A stretch of DNA of 64,000 nt from Burkholderia gladioli (GTDB taxonomy: Bacteria > Pseudomonadota > Gammaproteobacteria > Burkholderiales > Burkholderiaceae): assembly GCF_000959725.1 (NCBI RefSeq), contig NZ_CP009323.1, forward strand, positions 558,001 through 622,000. The letters are read 5' to 3'. Position 1 is the stretch's first letter, and each line of letters begins with the position of its first letter. Below the pieces are notes generated by a model that worked only from the letters and a program-made list of their open reading frames with translations, searched no databases and was not told the origin of the DNA. This document shows positions 1 to 9,579 of this stretch, piece after piece. The position numbers were made by a program, and so were the translations under genes.

Positions 1-2
1 TG

Positions 3-578
3 TGCGTGGCGCCCTGCCCCGTCGACTGCATCGCGATGATCCCGGTCACCGGCGAGCACACCGGCTGGGATGCCTGGACCCAGCAGCAGGCCGACGCGGC
101 GCGCGCGCGGCACGACCACCACGTGGCGCGCCAGCGCCGCGAGCGCGAGGCCGCCGAGGCACGCGCCGCCGCCCGTCGTGCGGCCAGCGCGGCGCAGGCC
201 GCGCAAACCGCCGCGGCCGCCGCATCTGCCCCGGCCGCATCGAGCCCCGCCGCGCCCGCCGACGATCCCGAAGCGAAGAAACGCGCGATCATCGCCGCGG
301 CGATGGAGCGCGCGCGCAAGAAGAAGGAAGAACTGGCCGCCAGCGGCGAGGCGCCGAAGAACACCGAGAACGTGAGCCCTGCCGTGCAGGCGCAGATCGA
401 CGCGGCCGAGGCACGTCGCCGGCGCATCGAGCAGGAACGCCGCGCGGCCGAACAGGCCGCACAGACAGGTGGCGAGCCGCCGCGCGCCAGCGATCGACCC
501 GACGACGAATCGAAGGGCCAACCCGTGAAGGGCCAACCCGGCGACGATTCGCCGACCAAACCGCCACGCAACGCATGA
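3..578 (+). CDS. rsxB: Electron transport complex subunit RsxB/RnfB, 3' part
   Basis: The reading frame is open from the window edge, so the gene is 5'-truncated here. The first visible residues, C-VAPCPVDCI, are the end of a 4Fe-4S ferredoxin motif, and the following MIPVTGEHTGWDAW is typical of betaproteobacterial RsxB. This subunit belongs to the membrane Rnf/Rsx complex that passes electrons between NADH and ferredoxin-like carriers and in enterics keeps SoxR reduced. After the ferredoxin domain comes a long Ala/Arg/Glu-rich, probably helical tail of about 160 residues, which is usual in Burkholderia relatives but absent from the short enteric protein. The stop overlaps the nth start as ATGA, which implies translational coupling. 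Confidence 0.85.
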   Translation, partial: CVAPCPVDCIAMIPVTGEHTGWDAWTQQQADAARARHDHHVARQRREREAAEARAAARRAASAAQAAQTAAAAASAPAASSPAAPADDPEAKKRAIIAAAMERARKKKEELAASGEAPKNTENVSPAVQAQIDAAEARRRRIEQERRAAEQAAQTGGEPPRASDRPDDESKGQPVKGQPGDDSPTKPPRNA

Positions 579-1219
579 ACGCCACCAAACGACGCGCGAT
601 CTACGAAACGCTGCGCAGCCTCAATCCGAACCCGACCACCGAGCTCGAATACAGCACGCCGTTCGAGCTGCTGATCGCGGTGATGCTGTCGGCGCAGGCC
701 ACCGACGTGTCGGTCAACAAGGCGATGCGGCGCATGTTCCCGGTGGCGAACACGCCCAGCCAGGTGCTCGCGCTCGGCGAGGCCGGCGTGACCGACTACA
801 TCAAGACCATCGGGCTCTACAAGACCAAGGCGAAGAACGTGATCGCGACCTGCCGGATCCTGCTGGAGCAGCATGCAGGCGAGGTGCCGGCCGATCGCGA
901 GGCGCTCGAGGCGCTGCCCGGGGTCGGTCGCAAGACCGCGAACGTGGTGCTCAATACCGCCTTCGGCCATCCGACCATCGCCGTCGACACGCATATCTTC
1001 CGCGTCGCCAATCGCACCGGGCTCGCGCCGGGCAAGGACGTGCGCGCGGTGGAGATCGCGCTGGAGAAATTCACGCCGGCGGAATTCCTGCAGGATGCGC
1101 ATCACTGGCTGATCCTGCACGGCCGCTACGTCTGCAAGGCGCGCCGGCCCGAATGCTGGCATTGCGCGATCGAACCGCTCTGCGATTTCAAGCCCAAGAC
1201 GCCGGCGCCGCTCGAATGA
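575..1219 (+). CDS. nth: Endonuclease III
   Basis: A 214-residue DNA glycosylase/AP lyase that removes oxidised pyrimidines in base excision repair. The helix-hairpin-helix LPGVGRKTAN carries the catalytic Lys (K120) and the VDTHIFR segment carries the catalytic Asp (D138). The C-terminal 4Fe-4S ligands are C187, C194, C197 and C203 (C-x6-C-x2-C-x5-C). The length matches the family. I chose the ATG overlapping the rsxB stop; the same frame is open far upstream, but that part lies inside rsxB. The rsxB-nth pairing is common in proteobacteria and links an Fe-S electron carrier with an Fe-S repair enzyme. Confidence 0.97.
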   Translation: MNATKRRAIYETLRSLNPNPTTELEYSTPFELLIAVMLSAQATDVSVNKAMRRMFPVANTPSQVLALGEAGVTDYIKTIGLYKTKAKNVIATCRILLEQHAGEVPADREALEALPGVGRKTANVVLNTAFGHPTIAVDTHIFRVANRTGLAPGKDVRAVEIALEKFTPAEFLQDAHHWLILHGRYVCKARRPECWHCAIEPLCDFKPKTPAPLE

Positions 1220-1359
1220 GACCGGCGCGGTGCGCGCCTGCCGGGCACCGCGTCGTCCAGTCTGCATCACGCCGGCCCGACCTCGCCGCGCCCCGCGCCG
1301 ATTGATTCGCACTGCGATGCGTTGCGCGGCATCGTTAAAGAATCCGCCCGCCGCGCAGA

Positions 1360-2295
1360 TCAGGCATTCGCGGTGGCGGTCGCCGCGTCGTCGGCCTTGC
1401 CGCCCGCCTTCACCAGCCACAGCACGGCCACCAGGATCGCCACGCCGCCCGCCCACTGCATCGGCGACAAGGCCTCGCCGAACAGCAGCGCGGCCAGCGC
1501 CACCGTGACCACCGGCTCCAGCGTCGAGAGCATGGCGGTGCGCGCCGCGCCCAGCAGCGACAGCCCGGCGAAGAAGGCCAGCATCGCGCCGACCGTCGAC
1601 ACCAGGGCGATCGCCACCAGCGCGAGCCAGCCCGAACCCGCCTGCGGCCATTGCGGCGCGACGCCGAAGGCAGCCCAGCGCGCCAGGGCGATCAGCGTGA
1701 ACATCAGCGTGGCGGCGATGCAGATGATCGCGGTGGTCGCGAGCGGGTCCACGCCGCGCGTGGCGCGCGTGCCCGCCACGATGTAGAGCGAATAGATCAC
1801 GGCCGCCGCCAGCGACAGCGCGATGCCGAGCGGCTCGCCATGCCCGCCGCCCACCATCAGCGCCGAGCCGGCCACGCACAGCACCAGGGCCATCGCCTTG
1901 ACGCGGGTCAGCCGCTCGCCGAGCCACCAGGCCGCGAGCAGGGTCACAAAGGCCGGGTACAGGTAGAGCAGCAGCGCCACCAGGCTGGCCTGCGCATGCT
2001 GCAGCGCGGTGAAATAGCAGAACGACTGGCCGACGTAGCCGAGCGCGCCCATCGCGGCGATGCGCACTCGCGCGCGTGCGCCGGGCCAGGCCACGCCGCG
2101 CCGCCACGCGATCAGCGCCAGCAGCGCGCCGCCGATGCCGAAGCGCACGATCAGCAGCCCCAGCACGTCGACGCCGGCCGCGTAGGCGTAGCGGCCGAAG
2201 ATCGCCATCGCGCCGAATGCGACGGCGGACAGCGCGACGAACAGGGCGCCGCGAACGGCAGCGGACGACGGGGCCTGGGCAAGGGCGGTGACCAT
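1360..2295 (-). CDS. EamA/DMT family transporter
   Basis: A 311-residue inner-membrane protein with about ten hydrophobic segments arranged as two EamA repeats, the drug/metabolite transporter fold. Substrates of this family are varied (amino acids, nucleosides, metabolites) and the sequence does not show which applies. The start MVTALAQAPSSAAVRG lies just before the first membrane helix; the frame is open further upstream, but that part has no transporter similarity and would run into the oppositely oriented DUF1841 gene. The 229 bp to that gene form a divergent promoter region. Confidence 0.85.
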   Translation of the reverse strand: MVTALAQAPSSAAVRGALFVALSAVAFGAMAIFGRYAYAAGVDVLGLLIVRFGIGGALLALIAWRRGVAWPGARARVRIAAMGALGYVGQSFCYFTALQHAQASLVALLLYLYPAFVTLLAAWWLGERLTRVKAMALVLCVAGSALMVGGGHGEPLGIALSLAAAVIYSLYIVAGTRATRGVDPLATTAIICIAATLMFTLIALARWAAFGVAPQWPQAGSGWLALVAIALVSTVGAMLAFFAGLSLLGAARTAMLSTLEPVVTVALAALLFGEALSPMQWAGGVAILVAVLWLVKAGGKADDAATATANA

Positions 2296-2524
2296 GGATG
2301 GGCCTGAGCGAACGAAATGAGGGGAAGCCGCGGCAGCGCAACGGCAAGCGATCGATTCTAGCGAGCGCGCTCGCGCCCCGATAGTCGGGAACAATGCCGA
2401 TCCACGCGGCAGGCACCTGCCCGGCCCCGCCCGCGGCCTGCCCCGCCCGGAGGCAGCCTCCCGCCGGCCGGCGTAGAATGGCCGCTTCCGCAGCACGCCG
2501 CCGCGCCCCAACGTCCCCCGAATC

Positions 2525-2959
2525 ATGTTCAACCCGAGCCGCGACGAAGTCCGTCGCTTCTTCATCGACGCCCGCCGCAAGCAGCGCAAGGGCGAGATCC
2601 TCACGCCGCTGGAAGCGATCGCCGCCGACTGGATCGTCGAGCATCCCGAATACCACGCCGAGCTCGACGAGGGCGAAGGCGCCGCCTCGCGCGAGTATTC
2701 GCCGGAGGCGGGCCGCACCAACCCGTTCCTGCACCTGTCGATGCACCTGGCGATCAGCGAGCAGTTGTCGATCGACCAGCCGCCGGGCATTCGCGCCGCG
2801 CACGAGAAGCTGGCCGCGCGGCTGCCCTCGGCGCACGACGCGCAGCACGCGATCATGGACTGCCTGGGCGAGACGATCTGGGAAGCGCAGCGCACCAATA
2901 CGCCGCCCGACACCGACGCCTACCTGCAACGAATCCTGCGCCGCGCCTCGCGCGACTGA
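2525..2959 (+). CDS. DUF1841 family protein
   Basis: A 144-residue soluble protein beginning MFNPSRDEVRRFF, with the family signature NPFLHLSMHLAISEQ and an HDAQH-containing helix. The family is widespread in beta- and gammaproteobacteria and has no assigned function. A TAGAAT hexamer at 2474-2479, 45 bp before the start, resembles a -10 box. A hairpin downstream serves the convergent cytochrome genes. Confidence 0.88.
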   Translation: MFNPSRDEVRRFFIDARRKQRKGEILTPLEAIAADWIVEHPEYHAELDEGEGAASREYSPEAGRTNPFLHLSMHLAISEQLSIDQPPGIRAAHEKLAARLPSAHDAQHAIMDCLGETIWEAQRTNTPPDTDAYLQRILRRASRD

Positions 2960-3013
2960 GGCCGGCGGGCACCGGCGCGGACCTGCGCACGGCGCCGGCG
3001 CCAGGCTCCACGC

Positions 3014-3040
3014 AAAAAAATGCCCCGCCAAAGCGGGGCA
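3014..3040 (-). terminator. Intrinsic terminator of the cytochrome c genes
   Basis: On the minus strand an 8-bp GC stem (TGCCCCGC/GCGGGGCA) with a 4-nt loop is followed by seven T residues. It lies about 60 bp past the stop of the second cytochrome gene, between convergent genes. Confidence 0.85.
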
Positions 3041-3101
3041 TGCCGCGCGCGCCCTGCCCGCGGCTCTCGACGACGCGAACGCGAGGCGCCCGCTCAGGCC
3101 G

Positions 3102-3470
3102 TCACTTCTTGAACACCAGGCTGCCCGGCAGCGACTCCAGGTAGGCGGCGATGTCCTGCATGTCGCTGATCGACAGGCTCTGCACCTGGGCGCGCATGAT
3201 GGCGTTGTCGCGCCCCAGCAGCGGGTTGTCGAGCCCCATCTGGTACTGGCGCATGGCCCAGACCAGGTAGTCGGAGCGCTGGCCCGCCAGGCGCGGGTAC
3301 TCGGCGTTGATCGGATTGTCGAACTTGGTGCCGTGGCACGCGGCGCAGTTGTGCGATTCGACCAGCTGCTTGCCCCGAGCCGCGTCGGCCGCATGCGCGG
3401 CGCCCGTCGCGAAACAGGCGGCCAGCGCGAACGCCGCCGCAATGCGCAATGCCGGTTGATGCTTGTTCAT
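3102..3470 (-). CDS. Small periplasmic cytochrome c (class I)
   Basis: A 122-residue protein with a Sec signal peptide (hydrophobic to about residue 25, AHA-AD cleavage) and one haem motif CAACH at 42-46. A Met in the C-terminal half could be the distal haem ligand. It resembles cytochrome c553/c4-type electron carriers. The ATG at 3470 is preceded by AGGAG; an in-frame start eight codons earlier has no signal-peptide logic. It follows another single-haem cytochrome by 39 bp, so the two are probably co-transcribed and both exported to pass electrons to an oxidase or dehydrogenase. Confidence 0.9.
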   Translation of the reverse strand: MNKHQPALRIAAAFALAACFATGAAHAADAARGKQLVESHNCAACHGTKFDNPINAEYPRLAGQRSDYLVWAMRQYQMGLDNPLLGRDNAIMRAQVQSLSISDMQDIAAYLESLPGSLVFKK

Positions 3471-3509
3471 GAGGGCTCCTGTCCTGCTGAGCAAACGCCA
3501 GCGCGGGCT

Positions 3510-3872
3510 TTACTTGTAGGGATTGATCTTCGAATCGGGCTTCTGGGAGGCGTAGTACGCGGCGAGGTCCGCGATGTCCTGGTCGCTCAGCGAGGCGGCG
3601 ATGGCGTTCATCGACGCGAAATGCCGGTCCTTCTTGCGATACGCCTTGAGCGCGTTTTCCAGGTATTGCTGATTCTGTCCGCCGAGCAGCGGTACCCGGT
3701 ACACCTCCGGATACGCCGTGCGGTAGTCTTCGATGCCATGACAGCCGATGCACATCGCAGCCTTGCTGGCCCCGTCCTTCGGGTTGCCCGCCGCCCCAGC
3801 CGCCTGCGATGCGGTGGCCAGAAGCGCCATGAGCGCCGCGGCCACGACCTGTTTGCCGACGAAATTGTTCAT
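3510..3872 (-). CDS. Small periplasmic cytochrome c (class I)
   Basis: A 120-residue protein with a signal peptide (cleavage around ASQAAGA) and one haem motif CIGCH at 41-45. The segment RVPLLGGQNQQYLENALKAYR is typical of c4/c5-like domains. It is first in a two-cytochrome operon read leftward. A 282-bp divergent spacer separates it from the MoxR ATPase gene. The physiological partner is not visible here. Confidence 0.9.
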   Translation of the reverse strand: MNNFVGKQVVAAALMALLATASQAAGAAGNPKDGASKAAMCIGCHGIEDYRTAYPEVYRVPLLGGQNQQYLENALKAYRKKDRHFASMNAIAASLSDQDIADLAAYYASQKPDSKINPYK

Positions 3873-4154
3873 AGCTTGTACCTAGCTTGAGGGGAAAACC
3901 TGTCGCCCGGTAAGGCAACGGACCGCGTCATTTTGCTTATAGGTGAGACACGCAGGCCGAAAGTCGGCCCGATTGTACCGCGCTGCCGACGACGCAGTCC
4001 ACCCGCGCCGGCCCTGCCCCGCGACGGCCCCGGGACACCCCTCGAAGGCCCGCCGGAGGCCGCCGCCGCAGCGCCCGCTACAGTACCAAGCGATGCGCCG
4101 ACGCAACAGCGGCTTTGACTTATACTGGGATTTTTCGCCGGGAAACAAGCCGCC

Positions 4155-4997
<843 letters not shown>

Positions 4998-5113
4998 ACC
5001 CGCCAACCCGGCCCCTAGCCCTTCATGTCCCGCGCGCCCCGCTCCATCTTCCTCCGCCTGGCCGGTTCTCCCGGCCGGGCGCCAGCGCGCGCGGCCGAAC
5101 CCGGAGCGCGCCG

Positions 5114-6289
5114 ATGCTGATCGACTTCTTCTATTCCCTGCGCGCGGCCAAGCTGCCGGTCTCGGTCAAGGAATACCTGATGCTGCTCGACGCGCTGCGC
5201 CAGGAGGTGATCCCGCCGTCGATCGACGCCTTCTACTACCTCGCGCGCATGACCCTGGTGAAGGACGAGCAGTATTTCGACCGCTTCGACCAAGCCTTCG
5301 GCCGCTACTTCCACGGCGTCGCGGCCCTGCCGGCCGAGGCCTTCGAGATCCCGGCCGACTGGCTCGAGAAGAAGCTGCAGCGCGAACTGACGGCCGAGGA
5401 AAAGGCGCAGATCGAGGCGCTCGGCGGCCTGGACAAGCTGATGGAGCGACTGCGCGAGCTGTTCGACGAACAGAAGGCGCGCCACGAAGGCGGCAACAAG
5501 TGGATCGGCACCGGCGGCACCTCGCCGTTCGGCCATGGCGGCTACAACCCTGAAGGAATCCGCATCGGCGGGCCGTCCAACGGCAACCGCACCGCGCTGA
5601 AGGTCTGGGAGGCGCGCGCCTATCGCGACTACGACGATTCGGTCGAGCTCGGCACCCGCAACATCAAGGTCGCGCTGCGCCGGCTGCGCCGCTTCGCGCG
5701 CGAGGGGGCGGCCGACCAGCTCGACCTGCCCGGCACCATCCGCAGCACGGCCGCCAATGCCGGCTGGCTCGACCTGCGCATGGTGCCCGAGCGGCACAAC
5801 AGGGTGAAGGTGCTGATGCTGCTCGACGTGGGCGGCTCGATGGACGACCACATCGCGCGCACCGAGGAGCTGTTCTCGGCGGCCAAGGCCGAGTTCAAGC
5901 ACCTGGAGTTCTACTACTTCCACAACTGCGTCTACGACTACCTGTGGAAGAACAACCGGCGTCGCCACGCCGAGCGCACGCCCACCTGGGACGTGATCCA
6001 CAAGTTCAGCGCCGACTACAAGCTGATCTTCGTGGGCGACGCCACCATGAGCCCCTATGAAGTCGCCCAGCCCGGCGGCTCGGTCGAATACAACAATCCC
6101 GAGGCCGGCTCCGTGTGGCTGCGCCGGCTCGCCGACCAGTTCCCCAACCACGCCTGGCTCAACCCCGAGCCCGAGCGACTATGGGAATACCGGCAGTCGA
6201 TCGCGATCATTCGCGACCTGCTGGGCGCGCGCATGTACCCGCTCACGCTGGCCGGCCTGGAAGCCGCGATGCGGCAACTGAGCAAGTAG
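5114..6289 (+). CDS. VWA domain protein (CoxE-like), partner of MoxR ATPase
   Basis: A 391-residue protein with a helical N-terminal half (about 1-125), a Gly-rich linker (IGTGGTSPFGHGG, 131-143) and a C-terminal VWA domain. The metal-binding MIDAS-like motif is DVGGSMD (from D238), with Gly in place of the middle Ser of the classic DxSxS. CoxE-like proteins work with MoxR ATPases in maturing metalloenzymes such as CO dehydrogenase. No such enzyme is encoded nearby, so the client is unknown. Confidence 0.88.
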   Translation: MLIDFFYSLRAAKLPVSVKEYLMLLDALRQEVIPPSIDAFYYLARMTLVKDEQYFDRFDQAFGRYFHGVAALPAEAFEIPADWLEKKLQRELTAEEKAQIEALGGLDKLMERLRELFDEQKARHEGGNKWIGTGGTSPFGHGGYNPEGIRIGGPSNGNRTALKVWEARAYRDYDDSVELGTRNIKVALRRLRRFAREGAADQLDLPGTIRSTAANAGWLDLRMVPERHNRVKVLMLLDVGGSMDDHIARTEELFSAAKAEFKHLEFYYFHNCVYDYLWKNNRRRHAERTPTWDVIHKFSADYKLIFVGDATMSPYEVAQPGGSVEYNNPEAGSVWLRRLADQFPNHAWLNPEPERLWEYRQSIAIIRDLLGARMYPLTLAGLEAAMRQLSK

Positions 6290-6419
6290 CGCCCCCGCCG
6301 GCTTCGCCGCCGCCCCGTTCCGCCCCAACCCGCTGTATCCTCCCCGCGCCGCCGGATCGCCCGTCGCGTTCCGCGCGGCGCGTGAACCGTCTTCCCTCCC
6401 CGCTCGGAGCCTTCGCAAC

Positions 6420-7640
6420 ATGAATCCGTCCCCAGCGCCCGGCTCGCCGCCGGCCGCCTCCGCCCCGCGCTTCTTCGCGGATACCTCGCTGTCGGCGCTG
6501 GTCGCCGGCTTCGTCGCGATGATGACCGGCTATACCAGCTCGCTGGTGCTGATGTTCCAGGCCGGCCGCGCCGCCCACCTGAGCGACGCGCAGATCTCGT
6601 CCTGGATCTGGGCGCTGTCGATCGGCATGGGCGTGACCACGGTGGGCCTGTCGCTGCGCTATCGCGCGCCGGTGGTGGTGGCCTGGTCGACGCCGGGCGC
6701 CGCGCTGCTGGTGGCCTCGCTGCCCGGTGTGCCCTACCCGTACGCGATCGGCGCCTTCGTGGTGTGCGCGCTGCTGCTCACCGCGGTCGGCCTGAGCGGC
6801 CTGTTCGACGCGCTGATGCGGCGGATCCCGGCCGGCATCGCCTCGGCCCTGCTGGCCGGCATCCTGTTCGAGATCGGCATCGAGATCTTCCGCGCCGCGC
6901 AGTTCCAGACCGCGCTGGTGATCGTCATGTTCCTCACCTACCTGGTGGTCAAGCGGCTCGCGCCACGCTACGCGATCGTCACCACCCTGGCGGCCGGCAC
7001 GGCCGTGTCCGGCGCGCTGGGCCTGCTCGACTTCAGTCGCTTCCAGATCGCCCTGGCGCATCCGGTGCTCACCGTGCCTGCCTTCTCGCTGTCGGCGATC
7101 GTCAGCATCGGGATCCCACTGTTCGTGGTCGCGATGGCCTCGCAGAACGTGCCCGGCATCGCCGTGCTGCGCGCCGACGGCTACGCGACGCCCTCCTCGC
7201 CGCTGATCGCCACCACCGGCATCGCCTCGCTGGCGCTGGCGCCGTTCGGCTCGCACGGCATCAACCTGGCCGCCATCACGGCCGCCATCTGCACCGGCCC
7301 CGAGGCGCACGAGGATCGCGCGCGGCGTTATCCGGCCGCGGTCTGGTGCGGCCTGTTCTACCTGGTGGCGGGCGTGTTCGGCGCCACCATCGCGGCGCTG
7401 TTCGATGCGCTGCCCAAGGCGCTGGTGGTCTCGGTGGCGGCGCTGGCGCTGTTCGGCTCGATCATGAGCGGCCTGGCCAACGCGATGCAGGACCTGCGCC
7501 AGCGCGAGGCGGCCCTGGTCACCTTCATGGTGACCGCCTCGGGGCTGACCCTGCTGTCGATCGGCTCGGCCTTCTGGGGCCTGGTGGCCGGCGTGATCAC
7601 GCAACTGATCCTGAACGCGCGGCGCGCGCCCGGCGCCTGA
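6420..7640 (+). CDS. BenE-family benzoate/H+ symporter-like permease
   Basis: A 406-residue membrane protein of about 12 helices. The N-terminus FFADTSLSALVAGFVAMMTG and the later QNVPGIAVLRADGY segment are BenE family signatures. The family imports benzoate by proton symport, but here no benzoate catabolic genes are adjacent, so the substrate is not certain. It is a monocistronic-looking gene 130 bp after the VWA gene and 239 bp before transaldolase. Confidence 0.88.
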   Translation: MNPSPAPGSPPAASAPRFFADTSLSALVAGFVAMMTGYTSSLVLMFQAGRAAHLSDAQISSWIWALSIGMGVTTVGLSLRYRAPVVVAWSTPGAALLVASLPGVPYPYAIGAFVVCALLLTAVGLSGLFDALMRRIPAGIASALLAGILFEIGIEIFRAAQFQTALVIVMFLTYLVVKRLAPRYAIVTTLAAGTAVSGALGLLDFSRFQIALAHPVLTVPAFSLSAIVSIGIPLFVVAMASQNVPGIAVLRADGYATPSSPLIATTGIASLALAPFGSHGINLAAITAAICTGPEAHEDRARRYPAAVWCGLFYLVAGVFGATIAALFDALPKALVVSVAALALFGSIMSGLANAMQDLRQREAALVTFMVTASGLTLLSIGSAFWGLVAGVITQLILNARRAPGA

Positions 7641-7879
7641 GGCCACCCGAAGCGCGCGCGGCCGGCCGAACGGCGCCGCGGCGCGCCTCGCGCCCGTTGC
7701 CGCCCCGATTCCACCCGCCTCGTCGCGGACGCGCCGGCCAATCGGGCCTAGAATAGAGCTTTCCGGTCGCCGTTCCCCGCCCCGCTCGCGGGCGGGTCGG
7801 CCGGCCCGCTTCGCCGCCGCGCCGCAGTCGCGCGGCCTTCCGTCGAACCCGGCGCCTTGCGCCCACCATCGATTCGCTC

Positions 7880-8833
7880 ATGACTACCGCACTCGACCAG
7901 CTGAAGCAGTACACCACCGTCGTCGCCGATACCGGTGATTTCCAGCAGCTCGCGCAGTATCAGCCCCAGGATGCGACCACCAATCCCTCGCTGATCCTGA
8001 AGGCGGTCCAGAAGGATGCCTACAAGCCGCTGCTCGAGAAGACCGTGCGCGACCACGCCGGCGAATCGACCGACGTCATCATCGATCGCCTGCTGATCGC
8101 CTTCGGCACCGAAATCCTCAAGATCATCCCGGGCCGCGTCTCGACCGAGGTCGACGCGCGCCTGTCGTTCGACGCCCAGGCCTCGATCGACAAGGGCCGC
8201 GAACTGATCCGCCTCTACGAAGCCGCCGGCATCGGCCGCGAGCGCGTGCTGATCAAGCTCGCCTCGACCTGGGAAGGAATCCGCGCCGCCGAGGTCCTGC
8301 AGAAGGAAGGCATCAAGTGCAACATGACCCTGCTGTTCTCGCTGGCGCAGGCGGCCGCCTGCGCCGAGGCCGGCGCGCAACTGATCTCGCCCTTCGTCGG
8401 GCGCATCTATGACTGGTACAAGAAGCAGGCCGGCGCCAACTGGGACGAGGTCAAGAACGGCGGCGCGAACGATCCGGGCGTGCAGTCGGTGCGCCGCATC
8501 TACGCCTACTACAAGAAGTTCGGCTACAAGACCGAGGTGATGGGCGCGAGCTTCCGCACCGTCGCGCAGATCACCGAGCTGGCCGGCTGCGACCTGCTGA
8601 CGATCAGCCCCGAGCTGCTGCAGAAGCTGCACGAGAGCAATGACAAGCTCGAGCGCAAGCTGTCGCCGGACAGCGCGCAGGATGCGCCGGCCGAGCGCGT
8701 TGCAATCGACGAATCCGCCTTCCGCTTCCAGCTCAACGACGACGCGATGGCTACCGAGAAGCTCGCCGAGGGCATCCGCGCCTTCGCGGCCGACGCGATC
8801 AAGCTCGAAGGCCTGATCGAAGCGCTGCGCTAA
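7880..8833 (+). CDS. tal: Transaldolase
   Basis: A 317-residue pentose-phosphate enzyme that moves a dihydroxyacetone unit between sugar phosphates. The Schiff-base Lys is K126 in [12 protein letters not shown]. The catalytic Asp is D17 in VVADTGD, and DATTNPSL follows at 31-38. The length and N-terminus match the TalB type. A TAGAAT hexamer at 7749-7754 may be a -10 box about 125 bp before the start. Confidence 0.97.
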   Translation: MTTALDQLKQYTTVVADTGDFQQLAQYQPQDATTNPSLILKAVQKDAYKPLLEKTVRDHAGESTDVIIDRLLIAFGTEILKIIPGRVSTEVDARLSFDAQASIDKGRELIRLYEAAGIGRERVLIKLASTWEGIRAAEVLQKEGIKCNMTLLFSLAQAAACAEAGAQLISPFVGRIYDWYKKQAGANWDEVKNGGANDPGVQSVRRIYAYYKKFGYKTEVMGASFRTVAQITELAGCDLLTISPELLQKLHESNDKLERKLSPDSAQDAPAERVAIDESAFRFQLNDDAMATEKLAEGIRAFAADAIKLEGLIEALR

Positions 8834-8850
8834 GCCTCCCCCGGCGCGGG

Positions 8851-8901
8851 CCGCGCCCGCGCCGGCCGGCAACACCCCCGACGGCCGCCTCGCGCGGCCG
8901 T
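8851..8901 (+). terminator. Hairpins after tal
   Basis: A perfect 11-bp GC stem (8851-8861 with 8865-8875, 3-nt loop) is followed by a second stem ACGGCCGC/GCGGCCGT (8881-8888 with 8894-8901). Neither has a clear T-run, so termination is a suggestion from position only. Confidence 0.4.
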
Positions 8902-9019
8902 TGTCATGTGCGCGCCGCCCGGCACGCACTACACTTCTCGTCACGGGGCGCCGCGCCCCGCCTTCATCGTGCTCGTCAGCAGGCCGAACCAGGTCGGACG
9001 AGCCCACCAGGAGACGACG

Positions 9020-9454
9020 ATGCAAGTCCAAGCCTATCTGTTCTTCGGCGGACGCTGCGACGAGGCGATCGCGTTCTATCGCGACGCGATCGGCGCCGAG
9101 GTCCAGATGCTGATGCGCCACAAGGATGCGCCTCCCAATCCCGGCCAGCCGCTCGATCCGGCGCTGGCCGACAAGGTGATGCACGCCAGCCTGCGGATCG
9201 GCGAATCGCAACTGATGTGCTCGGACGGCGATTGCCGGCCCGGCGCGCCGCAGCAGACTCACGACGGTTATTCCCTGTCGCTGAACCCGGCCACGCTCGA
9301 CGAGGGCCGGCGCATCTTCGAGGCGCTCGCCGGCGGCGGCTCGGTGGCGATGCCCTTCGGCCCGACCTTCTGGGCGCTCGGTTTCGGCATGCTGCGCGAT
9401 CGCTTCGGCGTGCACTGGATGGTCAACGTCGAGGATCCGGCCGCGCGCCCCTGA
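9020..9454 (+). CDS. VOC-family (PhnB/glyoxalase-like) protein
   Basis: A 144-residue protein of the vicinal oxygen chelate fold: MQVQAYLFFGGRCDEAIAFY at the start and FGPTFWALGFGMLRDRFGVHW at the end, as in PhnB-like proteins. These are usually metal-dependent or degenerate glyoxalase-type proteins; the reaction is not predictable. The start is the ATG preceded by AGGAGACGACG; the frame extends upstream without similarity. Confidence 0.85.
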   Translation: MQVQAYLFFGGRCDEAIAFYRDAIGAEVQMLMRHKDAPPNPGQPLDPALADKVMHASLRIGESQLMCSDGDCRPGAPQQTHDGYSLSLNPATLDEGRRIFEALAGGGSVAMPFGPTFWALGFGMLRDRFGVHWMVNVEDPAARP

Positions 9455-9494
9455 TCAGCAGCCCTGATCGATCGAGCCGCGTTCCCGAAAAGCA

Positions 9495-9533
9495 CGAGGC
9501 CGGCCCCGCCGCGTCAGGCGGGAGCCGGCCTCG
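9495..9533 (-). terminator. Terminator between convergent VOC and symporter genes
   Basis: A long GC stem (GAGGCCGGC with GCCGGCCTC, continued by CCCGCC/GGCGGG, one bulged base) is followed on the minus strand by GTGCTTTTC. It lies 47 bp past the symporter stop and may act in both directions. Confidence 0.7.
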
Positions 9534-9579
9534 ATCCTTCATGCGCGGCGGGCAGGCCCGCCGCCGCGTCACCCCGCCC

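Noticed and set aside
2..574. Extended upstream start for nth
   Set aside because: The open frame upstream of 575 lies inside rsxB in another frame and has no similarity to endonuclease III.
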